From NCBI GenBank assembly GCA_963691705.1, contig OY829542.1:38364579-38428578 (forward strand): a stretch of DNA of 64,000 nucleotides, in the 5' to 3' direction. Position 1 is the stretch's first letter. Each line of letters opens with the position of its first letter. The DNA comes from Viola odorata (lineage: Eukaryota; Streptophyta; Magnoliopsida; Malpighiales; Violaceae). Of this stretch, positions 25,701-37,874 are shown piece after piece. The notes below the pieces were generated by a model. That model saw nothing but the letters and a program-made list of their open reading frames with translations, was not told where the DNA came from and made no database searches. Position numbers and translations under genes: made by a program.

Positions 25701-26814
25701 TTCCTGCCCTGATGATGGAAGCGTTAATCTAGGACTAATTGAAGATGCGTCCCGCTATTTTTGCTTTATTAGGATTATTTGGTGAGGAGAGAGTAATTCA
25801 AAATACAATTTAAATTTGATTAGGATTTTATTTCCTTTAATTCTGCCCTTGGCTATTTTCTAGGAGTATTTATACTCTCCTTAGGGTTTTGAGAAGGGGG
25901 TGACCGTCTTTTGGGTTTGGACTCTCTTCTCTGGTTTTCTATCGTCTTTGACATACATTCAGCTCCTTCGGTAGCGAAGGATTTTTGATTCTCTTTCAAT
26001 ATATTGTTTATCTTGCTTTCAATTATGAGTATGAGTAGCTAAAACATTCCATTCTTAGTAGAGACATCTAAAGCATGAGCATGAATATGCATGAGACCTA
26101 ATCGATCTTATCATTCTTTAATTCTGTATTTAATCAATCTTGTGATTATTACTAAGGTGTTTTCTATTTTATTTTAGACCTGATCAATCTAGGATTGAGT
26201 AGATCACACAATAGTCATTCTCCTTGGCCATGGATTATTGACCAAGTGGATCGAAGTAGACACCTATGCACTAGAGGAAGTCCGCGAAACGGTAGAGGGA
26301 AAGGTTAATCAGACCCAGTCCCGATTGACGTCCGAGGATACTAGTTTGGAGTTATCTTCCTCTAATCGTTCATCAGCCAACTGAGTAAACCCTTTAACCA
26401 GCAAGGTGCTAGTTGGTTAGGCATCATCTCTATGCTACCTGAGGTGGTGTTGATACAAGAGGGAAGCAGGGGTCATAAGCATACCTTGATCCTATAGCAA
26501 CTCTGTAGACTGGAGATGAATACCCTTGCGTCGATGATTGTATCTCATGTCTCATAGCTGCCAGCCTCTACTAGAAATCTATCTGTCATTTCATCTCTAT
26601 TTCTGAATCTGTTGTCTTGATCAAGAATATAATTCTTGGCCAAGAGTGTTACCTGCTTTGTTTACTCTTCTGTTTTAGTTCTAATACAAAACCACCAATT
26701 TCACCTAAGTGTTATTTTAATTATTACAAGTTCACACAAAAGTCATACCATAGGTCCTTGTGGATCGTACCTCTTACTGCTATCTACAATTTATTTGTTC
26801 TTAGTACCCAGTCA
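25700..26814 (+). mobile_element. 5' LTR of Athila-like element D (start approximate)
   Basis: An LTR-like region has a TATA box (AGTATTTATACTC near 25866) and ends GTCA at 26814, five bases before a tRNA primer site. The left border could not be fixed, and the 3' partner LTR lies outside the window. Confidence 0.5.
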
Positions 26815-26819
26815 AATTT

Positions 26820-26837
26820 TGGCGCCGTTGCCAGGGA
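26820..26837 (+). other. Primer-binding site of element D
   Basis: TGGCGCCGTTGCCAGGGA is the primer site found in many plant Ty3/gypsy elements of the Athila type. It fixes the 5' LTR end and the plus orientation of D. Confidence 0.8.
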
Positions 26838-26857
26838 GCTAATGGATACTGATCTTT

Positions 26858-29854
26858 GTGTTTTCTTGTTTTATGATTAGGTCATTGCGCGCGAAATTAA
26901 TACCTTTCATTCAAGAGTTGACTAGAGCAGAGAAAGAAAATAGAAGGAGGGCCAAAATAAGACTAGTGCTACCTAGTCCACTGAGAGAAGAACATCTTGA
27001 TCAAGATCACATTCTTGACCAAGACATAGACCACGAAGATCAAGAACCAATTCCAATAATCAACATGGAACAACCAGTTGAACAAACTCTCAAGGAGTTG
27101 AATCAAGGATTAGAGCAAGAAACTTACTCTTTTCTCAATCTACCACCAATGGATAATGATTGGGCTATCAAGACCAACGTCATCCATAACTTGAAAAAGT
27201 TCCATGGACATCTTAATGAAAATCCTTACATCCATTTAAGGGATTTTTACATGGAATATGACACACTTAAACCTCGAGACGTTCCCATTGAGAGAGCGAA
27301 ACTAAAGGCTTTTCAGTGGTCATTGGAGGATTCGGCGAGGAGCTGGTTCTACAGTTTATCTCATAACGCCATCAATACTTGGGCTCAAATGTCTACAACC
27401 TTCTTAAATAAGTACTGGAATGCAAGCAAGGCTGGAGCAACCAGGAAGAATCTTGTCGCCGTTCAGCAAGAAGGAACCAAGAGTTTGGGAGAATATTACT
27501 AGAGATTCAAGGATCTACAGGATATTTGTCCTACACATGGAGTGACTGATCAAACTCTAATTCAGTACTTTTATGATGGAATGAGTCAGATAGATAAAGA
27601 AAGAGTTGATGCTGCAACCGGAGTAGCTTTGCAAGACCTTACACCAACTCGAGCCAAACTATTGCTTCAAACTATGGCTGAGAACTGCAATAACAATAGC
27701 TTAGCAGAGCGATCTAACTCTACCTCTTCTTTGAACTCAATTGCTTTAGAATATCAGCTTGCCAAAATTGCTAACTTTATGCAAAATCTTTCTACAGGTA
27801 TTCTTGCCTAAGAATGCAACCAAAGTTGGGGAAATCAGCCAAATTTCAGCTGGACCTAGAATGAGCCCCATAACAACCAAATACCTCTTGACCAGTCACA
27901 ACAACCCCCATTCAACCTTCAACACTTCATCCTTAGACCACCCTAAAACCAAAATAATGAATATCTACAACTACCAGCATCTCCACAACAGTTACAAATA
28001 GCTGGACCTTCCATTGAAGACACCTTGAACATTCTTCAAGCCAACCAAGCTGCCCAAGCAAACATGCAAGCAACTTTGGCAGCCACTTTGACAACCACTT
28101 TGTTAGAAATGCAGAAACAACTCAACCAGCTAGCGGAAAGCCACCAAAATCAGCAAGAGAGATTGCCCTCCAATACTGTGGGCAACCCTATATATAATTT
28201 TAGCTCGATCAGTTTGAGGAGTGGTGTTGATATACCCGAAAGGGAAGAGACAGTGGCATATAAGAAGGAGCTAGAGAGACCGAGGCACAAGAACTGGCAG
28301 GAAGCAATGGAATCTTTAAAGAAGTATAAGTCTAAGTTGCTAGAACAGATTGAGGAAAGGGAAAATGAGGAGTTGGAAGAAGCAGAAAGGATTCTAGCAA
28401 TAGAAGATGGCACTTTCTTGACCAAGAAAGAGATCAAGCAAATAGAAATGGCAAAGAAGGTATAGAGGAAGGCCAAGAAAGCAGCAGAAGCTACAAAATA
28501 GAAAAAAGAAAACAACGATGCACCTCCACCCTTTCCACCTACACCAACAAAGAAAAAAAGGGAGAAATAAGAAAAGGAATTTATGGATATATTTTAAAAG
28601 GTGGCAATTAACATGCCTATGCTTGACTTGATTGCAAAAATTCCTAGTTATGCTAGATTCCTTAAAAGTTTATGTTCTAACAAGAAGAAACTTACAGGTG
28701 TTGAACAAGTTAGCTTGACCAAGAATGTTTCATCAGTTTTTCAGTCAGGATTTCTAGAAAAGTGCATGGACCAAGGAATATTTGATATTCCATGCAAGAT
28801 AGGCAAAAAAAATAAAATCGAGAAGGCCTTATGTGACTTGGGAGCCGGCATAAATGTCTTGTCATTAGCAGAATATGAGAGGTTAGGCATTGGAACCATT
28901 AAGGAGACTAGAGTGGTCATCCAGCTTGCTGATCGATCCATAATCTATCCCAAGGGAGTTGTCAAGGATGTTCTTGTCCAAGTTGATGAATTCATCTACC
29001 CCGTAGACTTCTACATCGTCGACATGAACGTGAATCTCTCTTCAAACACCACTAATGTTCTCTTGGGCAGACCTTTCCCAAGGACTGCCAGGGCCTTGAT
29101 TGATGTTTATCAAGGTTGTCTATCTCTTGAGTATTGTGGCCAAAGAATTAAGTTTAATATGTATGATGTCGTCACATACCCAAGCGAGATACGTAGCTTA
29201 AACCGCATAGATGTTTATGAGCCCCATGCTAATGAAGTTTGTGAACTTAATGAGACTAACCCACTTGATTTTACTCTTAGCAAGGAAATTGAAGGAGAAA
29301 AGCTAGCAAAAATGAAGAAGGAGCTCGTTAAAAGCAACAATCTCTTGGAAACTGTGGATGAGCTTAATGTTTTAGGACCTTTATTTGATTCTACTATCAG
29401 TTCTGAGTTTCCACAAGTTGATAATAAACTCTCACCTTCCATTGTGCAGACACCAAATATTGCGCACAAGACACCTCCAGACCATTTGAAGCATGTCCAT
29501 CTTGGCCAAGAAGCCACCCTACCAGTAGTAATATCTAGTAAGTTGAGCCAAGAAAAGGGGAACAAGCTAATGGAAATCCCAAAAGTTCTACATGAAACTG
29601 AGCCCCTTGAACCCAAGAATTGGATTGACCCTTTTCTTACAATTCCTATTGTCTACAGTAGCCAAAACTCACCATTTGTGATGCAGGAACAACAAAAACT
29701 TGAACTTGAACAACCTTTTGATCCATTTCAATTTACATCTTTAGGGGTTATCAAGGAATGCTGCCCAAGGGACTTGACAAGCTTCGGGCATGGAGAGAAT
29801 TTGGAGAGGCCGTTTAATAAGAAAGCAAGGGCACTATCGAGCTCAAGACAATAA
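26858..29854 (+). pseudogene. Gag-protease polyprotein of Athila-like element D, degenerate
   Basis: The gag capsid region (VIHNLKKFHGHLNENPYIHL, LEDSARSWFYSLSHNAINTW, FLNKYW) lies in 26858-27500. It continues in frame past a TAG (about 27500) as RFKDLQDICPTHGVTDQTLI to about 27810, where the frame is lost. A linker follows at 28025-28465, then a retropepsin-like region at 28601-29854 with DLGAGINVLSLAEYERLGIG as the active-site motif and NVLLGRPFPRTARALIDVY as the flap-to-end region. The active site has Gly where family members usually have Ser or Thr after DLG-A. No reverse transcriptase follows before element C interrupts at 29949. This type packages its own RNA in particles when intact; this copy is dead. 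Confidence 0.75.
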
Positions 29855-29866
29855 ATAATGGCGCTG

Positions 29867-29884
29867 CATGGGAGGCAACCCATG
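29867..29884 (+). other. Hairpin after the element D ORF
   Basis: A perfect inverted repeat, CATGGG-AGGCAA-CCCATG, lies 13 bp after the stop of the gag-protease ORF. It would form a 6-bp stem with a 6-base loop in RNA. Its role is unknown. Confidence 0.6.
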
Positions 29885-29948
29885 TTTTCACTTTAGTTTG
29901 TTTTGTTTCGAATAAAATTTACTCTCCCTCTGAAGACCCAACCAGGAC

Positions 29949-30632
29949 TGATAACTTCTCGGTTTCTCTTGGAAGATGAAGCAGTGAGTTGCTTGATGGA
30001 AGGATCCAGTCTCCTTTGGGAGGTGGTAAATACACAGATTGAAGGTGTTTAGATGGATAATTGTTGGTGTTTAATGGAGTAAATACAGCGGCAATAGATG
30101 AAGTAGATGTAGAGATGTTTAATGGAAAACAATGTATATAACTTGCATTCAAATGATTACAAGGATCTCTAAGCCGAAACTTTCCCTTAATTGATCAAGA
30201 AATGATCAAGCCGAAAGGTGTTAGCTAGGGAAAAGAAGACCGGTTCTAAGAACCCTAATGTGCTAGGTTAACTAATGGTCTTGATGGAGATAACTCACAA
30301 AAATCAAAGATAAGGTATAAAAGAGGCTATCTCCTTCTATTTATACCTTGATGCTTATTACATTGGATAACCCTAAACTACCCTTAACTAAAGGCCTTGA
30401 CCGCGGGCTTGGAGAGATGGGCTTGGCTTGGTTGTTGGAAGGCTAGAGCAAGGCCTCGGATGGCTAGCGCATGGGCCTTCAAGGACGCTAGGGTTGGCGC
30501 GCATTGCGCGCTCGACCTTGTGCGGAGATCCTCATGGCTTGGGAAGGTTTGGCGCGCGCTTCTTCATGGTTGGCGCGACCTACTCGTGAAGTCCCTTCGT
30601 GGATATGAGTTAGAGCCCTCGAGCTCATATCA
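29949..30632 (-). mobile_element. 3' LTR of minus-strand Ty3/gypsy element C
   Basis: The 684-bp unit starts TGATAACTTCTC and ends GAGCTCATATCA on the plus strand. On the minus strand it begins right after a polypurine tract (GGAGGGGA, 30640-30633) and has a TATA box (GGTATAAATAG, about 30350-30340). It was inserted into element D. A plus-strand reading at 30397-30738 is only LTR sequence. Confidence 0.75.
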
Positions 30633-30767
30633 TCCCCTCCATGTTCAAATGGATTCGACGTCAAATATGCACACTCCCTTCCTTTGCGATTGCTATCCAA
30701 AGTACCTACAAAGAAGAGACACGAATCAACAATATTGAAAATGGGGGGGAAATAAATAAAAGGAAAC
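30633..30767 (-). pseudogene. 3' end of element C coding and polypurine region
   Basis: On the minus strand the coding end reads LTSNPFEHGGDDMS across the polypurine tract into the LTR. This resembles the terminal D-S-R-x-N-x-F-x-x-G-G motif of certain Ty3/gypsy polyproteins. It is continuous with 62651 once element A and one copy of GAAAC are removed. Confidence 0.6.
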
Positions 30768-31302
30768 TGATAACTATTAATACCACTGAAGCGGCATCTC
30801 CACCCCTCCCCCGAGTGGCCAGGCCAGGATACTGTACCTGCCGAGGGAGACGAGACCCTATTCATACTGCCCCTAGCCTGGCGGTTGACCCTGGGATGGT
30901 CGACATCAGCGGAGGGGGCTCTCACGCGGCATCCGCACGACGGCATCCCATCCCAGGTCATCCTTGACGTCACTCCGTATGACGTCATCCCGCATGACAT
31001 CACTCCCTGCCACCCCAGAGACATCTATCACCCCAGCGACATCTACTCGGGGGTAGCTCCTACCCCCTGTCGGTACATTCCTTCCTTTACCTATAAATAC
31101 CCCCACCCATTCTGATAAGAGGGTAAGCCTAAGATAGCGTACTGAAACCCTGCCACTTTGACTACTCATGCTGACTTAGGCATCGGAGTGTTTATGCCGG
31201 AGACCCCCTCCGGTGCTCTGCAGGTGACGAAGACCCCGGAATAGTGTTCCCAACCAGCCCAGATCAGGCCGATCCTGTTTAGCATTTCTCGGACTCTTAT
31301 CA
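30768..31302 (+). mobile_element. 5' LTR of element A
   Basis: This 535-bp LTR starts TGATAACTATTAAT and ends GGACTCTTATCA. U3 holds three 15-bp-spaced TGACRTCA words (30965, 30980, 30995) and a TATA box (CTATAAATACC, 31091). The other LTR has 34 bp less, mainly one fewer copy of the 15-bp unit and one fewer 17-bp GACATCTATCACCCCAG unit. Confidence 0.92.
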
Positions 31303-31304
31303 AG

Positions 31305-31322
31305 TGGTGCTTTCGTTGAGAG
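31305..31322 (+). other. Primer-binding site of element A
   Basis: TGGTGCTTTCGTTGAGAG lies two bases after the LTR. Element B has the same site with one change (CATTG for CGTTG). It begins TGG, complementary to a tRNA CCA end; I do not assign the tRNA. Confidence 0.8.
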
Positions 31323-31386
31323 TCTTGGTTAAATAAGTGAGCTTCCTTAATAACCAAGCTTTGTTGTTCCTGAGAGTCGAAGGATC

Positions 31387-34300
31387 ATGGCTTCAGATTC
31401 AGAATCCATACCCCCTCATGCTCGTAATATTCACGCGCGCAGGGAACTTTTTCCCACGTCTTCGTCTAGTACTTTTGTGACATCACGTGAAACTTTTTCT
31501 GCGCAGACAGATTTTCTTTTTGGATTGACAGCTGGCATGTCGTTTTCTCAGACGGGTACCCACTTTTCTTCAGCGGGTACCCCATTTTCTCATATGGCCA
31601 GATCTAGCCACTCCGCTTCTCCCCCCACGGGTCCTGGAATAGGCGACTCTAATAATCCTTCGGTAAGCTCGATGTTAGCTCTTCGCGCCCACCTAGATTA
31701 CATGATTGGGTTGGCCGCATGCTCCACTTCTAGCACCGCGACATCGGGGGTATCCTCTCGAATCATTTTCACCCCGTCTATCGTCGCTGATCGACCAATA
31801 TCACCCCGGCGCCAAGTGAATGTCCCTCTGACCTCACCTGCAATAAACATGCCATTCAGCTTCGCGCAACTTGTAGACGGACAAGAGGAGCCCTACACGC
31901 CGCGAGTATCGCAGATTCCCGTCTCTCAAGTAGAGCGACAACAAGATGAGTACAGGGAGCGTTAGGACGGCAGAAGAGAAAGAGCTGGTAGAGAGGCATC
32001 TATGGAACAGAGTGAAAGATCAAGCAGTAGGAGGCGTTGAACCCGTTCACCTAGAAGTCGTAGCCGGTCTCCCAGGCAGCGCCATACCCTTGAGCCTCGA
32101 GGGCACAGGCGACACCTGGACATGTCTCCGCCCCGTCATGATCGTGAGGTCTTGGATGACACCGCGGGTCATCCCTTCACCCCCGTATAAGGAACCACAG
32201 GGTCAGCCGACATGTTAAGCTCCCCACGGAGTCATATGACAGCACCAAGGACCCCATCTCGCATCTTAACAAAGTGAAAGACTTTGTCCAGTTCCAAACG
32301 CACAATGACGCGGCATTGTGTCAAATATTTGTTATGACATTGTCGGGAGTAGCCCGCCTCTGGTTCGAAGGACTTCCCGCTCGATCAATTGATAATTTCC
32401 AGCAACTAGAAGCCAAGTTCAGGAGTCGCTTCAGCACAGCTATTCCCATTCGGAAGTCTACCGCTGCCTTATTCGATATACATAGAAAACCAGAAGAGTC
32501 CTTGAATAGCTATCTCGGTCGTTTTGATACGGAAATGTCGTTAACACCTGGTATCACCATTGATTTTGCCATAGAAGCTTTGAAACGGAACTGTGGATAC
32601 GGAAAGCTGAGAGACACGCTGATGGTGGACCCCCCAATGACCCTAGACGTATTAAGACTGAAGGCCCACAATTACGCAAGAATGGAAGAGGAGGAATATA
32701 GAAATAGGATACGGGATATGCCCCAGAGCGCCCCTCCTGTTCCTGATGTTGAAGCTAGTATGACCCACGATACCCGTCCAGGTGACAAATATGCTCAACG
32801 GAAAGACTATATTCCCAAGGCGTCGAATCGACAGAAACGTAACTTTTCCAGAGGAAGAATGGGCGGCTTGAATGCTCAGCGGCAGGCAGATCCACCTAAG
32901 GGTCGAATATACGACCCCGACCTACCTCCCCTCACACTCCCACGAGCGGAAATCTTAGCCATTATTCAGCAGCGGAACATGCCAATCTGCTATCCAGCCC
33001 CTGTGAAGCCAGGAGTGGTTATGGGAGGAAGGGAGAATGCTTTTTGCAAGTTCCATAAGGTTAGGGGACATTCTATAGAGGCATGAAGAGAATTGAAGTT
33101 AGCAATACAACGCTTGTTGGAAGAAGGCTATCTTGGAGAATTCGCCACCCGAATGAGAGAAGAAACTAGAGGCGACCCCTCGCATGGGGCACCAAGTGAT
33201 CACCAATTGCCCCCTCCCCCTAGAGGCAGCGGGACTTCTGATATGAGGAGAAAGGAAGCGTTAATGATTCATGATGAGGACGTCCCCATTATCAACATCA
33301 TTGCTGGTGGCGCGTCGTTCTTAGACGAGGTTACCCCCGCGACACCCACAACAGGAGAAAAGCGGAAAAGGGAAGGCTAGCCTGTAAAAAAGGGTGCAAT
33401 CGATGTACTGGACAGAATGGTGATATCCTTTTCGGAAGAGGATGAGAAGGGCGTCATTTTCCCTCATAATGATGCGCTAGTGGTCACACCGGTTATTGGG
33501 AGCCATGGGGTACGAAGGACCCTCATCGATAACGGCAGCGAGGTAAATTTATTTTCATTGGAGGCATATAATCTTATGAAGCGCCCCGCCGGTGAATTGG
33601 CGCCTTGCAAGAAACTAATCATTGGAGTGGACGGCATCCCTATACCCATAATTGGAGTCACAACGCTGCCTGTGTATTTTAGAGAAGACACGTCCAAGCG
33701 ATCAAAAGAGTTAATGTTCTTGGTTGTGGACCTCATCCTACCGTATAATGCCATTCTAAGGCGGCCATTCCTCAATCACTTCAGAGCAACGGTATCTCAA
33801 AAGCACCTCAGGATGAAGTACCCCTCTTGGGAAGGAGTAGTATCAATCAAGGGCAACCAAAAACTAGCCGTCGAGTGCTATTCACTCATGGTCCAGAAAA
33901 GCTGTGATCAATATGTGTTCGTGGCAGCGGATCCCTATGAGCAAAGGGACGAAAGGCGAACCTAGCCAGTAGATGCAATGGTACCCATCCCCGTCCAGGG
34001 CAATGGTGAGGCGAGCTTCCGGGTCAGTGAAAAGTTAACCCTTGAGGAGAGCGCACAATTAGCTCAACTGTTGAACAAGTGCAAAGGAGAGTTCGCCTGG
34101 AAACCGGCGGACATGCCTGGTGTGTCCAGGGAGGTGGCCAAACATCGACTCAACGTTGACCCACACGCCACACCGGTTCAACAGAAGCGGCGAGCGTTCT
34201 CCGCGGAAAAGACGGTTGTGATTGATAAGGAGGTAGCGAAGCTGTTAGACGCGGGATTCATTCGAGAGGTTCAATATCCCACTTGGTTGGCCAACCCCGT

Positions 34301-37268
34301 CTTAGTCCTCAAGCCCAGCGGAGATTGGCGCATGTGCATTGATTTCACTAACTTGAACGACGCTTGCCCTAAGGATTGTTATCCGCTTCCCCGGATTGAT
34401 CAGCTGGTCGATCAAGCGGCGGGGTACGCATATTTGAGTTCCTTAGACGCCAATTCTGGATACCATCAAATTCCCATGGCAAAGGAAGATGAGGAAAAGA
34501 CGGCATTTATAACTCCAAAGGCTACCTATTGTTAGACGACGATGCCGTTTGGTTTAAAGAATACGGGGGCAACTTTTCAGCGCATGGCCAACAAAGTATT
34601 CGAGGGACAAATCGGGAAAAATGTAGAAGCATACGTGGATGATCTACTGGTCAAGAGCAGAAGCTTCAGTGACCATTTGACGGACCTGCAAGAGGTGTTC
34701 GACACATTAAGGAAGTATCAGATAAAATTGAACCCTCGCAAATGCGCGTTTGCATTTCAAGTGGCAAAAGTTTTGGGGTATGTGGTAACCCAGAAGGGCA
34801 TCCAGCCGAACCCGTTAAAGATTAAGGCTATCCATGACATGGTGTCGCCGCGAACCCTTCAAGAAGTTCAGAGGTTAACAGGACGTGTCATTGCTTTGGG
34901 ATGGTTCATCTCTAAGCAAGGCGAGAAGTGCTTGCCGTTCTTTAAAGTTATACGCAGGAAAGCTCCTTTTGGATGGACACAAGAATGCGAAGAAACGTTC
35001 GTGGGTTTGAAAGCTTACTTGTCGTCCGACTTGGTGCTAACACGACCGGAGCCGGGCGACACCCTATTCCTGTACCTTGGCATCGCGGATGAAGTGGTCA
35101 GTGTCGTTCTGGTGCGGGAGGACAATCACAATCACCGACCCATTTTCTTTGTCAGCCATGTGTTAAAAGATGCCGAGGTGCGATACATTCACATTGAGAA
35201 GGTGGCGTTCACCCTAATACAGTCCACACGAAAGATGGACAGGTATTTCCAAGACCATCCAGTCTTCGTGCTTACAGATCAACCCTTGAAAAGAATTTTT
35301 AGGAAACCGGAGTCCTTGGGGAGGATGTTGATTTGGGCGATTGAGCTTGAGCAATATGGACTACAATACAAAGCTCGGCCATCCGTAAAAACTCAGGTTT
35401 TGGCGGATTTTATCACCGAATGTACTTTTACCGGGGACAAGGCGTTGGAGCCGCTCGAAAAGGAAGAGAGCGGTGCAAAGCTCCCACCTTTAGAGCCCCC
35501 AGCGGACTCATGGGTCATCTACGTGAATGACGCTAAAAATCAAGAGCTGGCAAGAGCTGGCATTTATATGATCGGGCCACACGATATATAGGTGCGACAT
35601 GCCATTAGAATCTTACAACCGTTATCCAATAACGCGGCGGAATACGAAGCATTACTGGCAGGGCTTAGAATAGGAAGAAATCTTTTCACTAAAACCGAGG
35701 GCGACATGGTAACAGGAGCCCCACGGTTAAAAATACGAGGAGACTCCAAGTTGGTAATTGATCAAGTCTTGGGACATTCCCAAGCCAGAGAACCGATCAT
35801 GGTGCAATACCTCTCCAAAGTGAAAAGAGAGTTGGCAGAGATTGAACAAAGCGGCGTGTGCGTCACCCTTGAACACATCCCGCGGGAGGACAAAGCCGAG
35901 GCAGATAACCTTACCAAAGCGGCAGCTAATCAGGAGGCCACCATACCAGAGGGCGTGTACTACGAGGAAAGGTCATTACCGTCCTTCATGGAGGAACAGC
36001 TATCGCTATGTGTGGAAGAAATTGAGAAGGACTAGAGGATCCTTGTGATAAAATTCTTAAAGCACGACGAGTTGCCCAGCGACAATGCGGAAAAGAAAAA
36101 AGTACTGAAGCAAGCGGCAAGGTGCACTTATTACGACGGGGAGTTGATTCGAAGATGTTTCTCGCACCCAGCTGCAAGATGTATAACGAAACAAGAAGGC
36201 CTCCATACCCTGCGAGAGATTCATGAAGGGATCTGTGGCATGCATGTATCGGGTGGTACCATGGCCGCGCAGGTATTCCTGTCAGGATTCTATTGGCCCA
36301 CCATTCACAGGGATTGTAACAACTTTGTGCAAACATGTCATAAGTGTCAAGAATTTGCCAAAATCCCTCGACGACCCGCCACTGAAATATCTCAGATCGT
36401 GGCACCTTGTCCTTTTGCTAAGTGGGGAATTGACATTTTAGGCCCTTTTCTTAAGGCGAGGTCCCAACTGAAATTTGTAATTGTGGCTGTGGACTACTTC
36501 ACCAAATGGGCAGAAGTGGAAGCGGTAGCCAACATCACGACGGACAGGGTATGACACTTCTTTAAACACCAAATTATCATGCGCTTCGGGGTGCCCCGCA
36601 TGCTAGTCAGCGACAACGGGACACAATTCACGAGTCGTTTTTTTAAAGAACAGTGTGAGGAGTTTCAGATCGAACAGAGGTTTTCCTCTGTGGCGCATCC
36701 CTAGACCAATGGTCAGGCGGAGGTGACCAACCGAAGCATTCTGAGTGGCATCAAGAAAAATCTTGAGGGTTCGAAAAAGAAGTGGCCAGATGAACTACCC
36801 TATGTAATGTGGGCCTACCGCATGACTGTCAAAACTAGTACGGGGGAAACGCCCTTTGCTATGGCTTTCGGCACCGAAGCTGTCACACCTGTGGAAATCG
36901 GCACTCTAAGCCTAAGGGTGGAGTATTTCAAGGAGGAATTAAATGAAGAAAGGTTACGGGCTAACCTTGATGTGTTGCCTGAGCTACATGAGGAAGCCAT
37001 CCTGAAAACAATGCATTATAAGAGGAAAATGGCGTGATATCACAACAGACATGTTAAGGAGCGGCTGCTCAAGGCGGGAGACTTGGTGCTCAGGGACAAG
37101 CGAGCGGCGGGCCAACGGATGTGGAAACTTAGCTCAAACTGGAAGGGCCCATACCGTGTCACTCGTGTTATCGGAAAGGGGGCGTATCACCTAGAAGCAC
37201 TTGACGGTACTCCCTTACCTAATTCTTGGAATATTGCTCGCTTGAAATTATATTATGCTAGAATTTGA
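31387..37268 (+). pseudogene. Gag-pol polyprotein of element A, many stops
   Basis: The order of domains matches element B. Gag has an Arg/Ser-rich stretch near 32020-32090 and a capsid core FVMTLSGVARLWFEGLPARS (32330-32400). A CKFHKVRGHSIEA zinc-knuckle-like motif (33047) follows, then protease TLIDNGSEVNLFSLEAYNLM (33511), RT with YVDDLLVK (34635), RNase H FVLTDQPLKRIF (35265), a second RNase H (NNAAEYEALLAGL 35623, GDSKLVIDQV 35743) and integrase (VSDNGTQF 36607, NSWNIARLKLYY 37222). Stops interrupt it at about 31963, 33084, 33378, 33963, 34533, 35589, 36033, 36552, 36702 and 37035, plus a frame change in gag between 31965 and 32274. From 33.4 kb onward the breaks are almost all in-frame nonsense codons. 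The copy cannot make a full polyprotein. Confidence 0.92.
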
Positions 37269-37830
37269 CATGCCGTGTGGCATGGTTTGATAATTGAAAT
37301 TATATTATGATGAAATTTGACTTGCTGTGTGGCATGGTTTGATAATTGAAATTACATTATGATGAAATTTGACATGCCGTGTGGCATGGTCTGATAATTG
37401 AAATTTGACATGCCGTTGGGCATGGTTTGATAAGTGAAATTATATTATGATATAATTTGACATGCCGTGTGGCATGGTTTGATAATTGAAATTATATTAT
37501 GATGAAATTTGACTTGCCGTGTGGCATGGTTTGATAATTGAAATTATATTATGATGAAACTTGACATGCCGTGTGGCATGGTCTGATAATTGAAATTTGA
37601 CATGCCGTTGGGCATGGTTTCATAAGTGAAATTATATTATGATATAATTTGACATGCCGTTGGGCATGGTTTGATAATTGAAATTATATTATGATGAAAT
37701 TTGACATACCGTGTGGCATGGTCTGATAATTGAAATTTGACATGCCGTTGGGCATGGTTTGATAATTGAAATTATATTATGCTGAAATCTGACATGCCGT
37801 GGGGCATGGTCTAACAATTGTTATGGAAAT
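37246..37830 (+). repeat. Tandem array of ~52-bp and ~36-bp units after the A pol ORF
   Basis: About ten imperfect copies are built from GAAATTTGACATGCCGTGTG, GCATGGTTTGATAATT and GAAATTATATTATGAT; the shorter unit lacks the last block. Each copy centres on the inverted repeat CATGCC-GTGT-GGCATG. The first unit overlaps the last codons of the polyprotein (TTGAAATTATATTATGC, about 37244). Element B has no such array at the matching place. Confidence 0.9.
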
Positions 37831-37874
37831 ATCTCTTGTTCCTTGTTGGTTGTCTGTATGATGTGCAGATAACA

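Noticed and set aside
30488..31169. ORFs at 30.5-31.2 kb repeated almost exactly at 62.1-62.5 kb, at first suggesting a duplicated gene
   Set aside because: They lie in the two LTRs of element A, which explains the copy.
37246..37830. Regularly repeated palindromic units resembling a CRISPR array
   Set aside because: The units are joined without unique spacers, the DNA is plant nuclear, and no cas-like gene is near. It is a tandem array in a retrotransposon.
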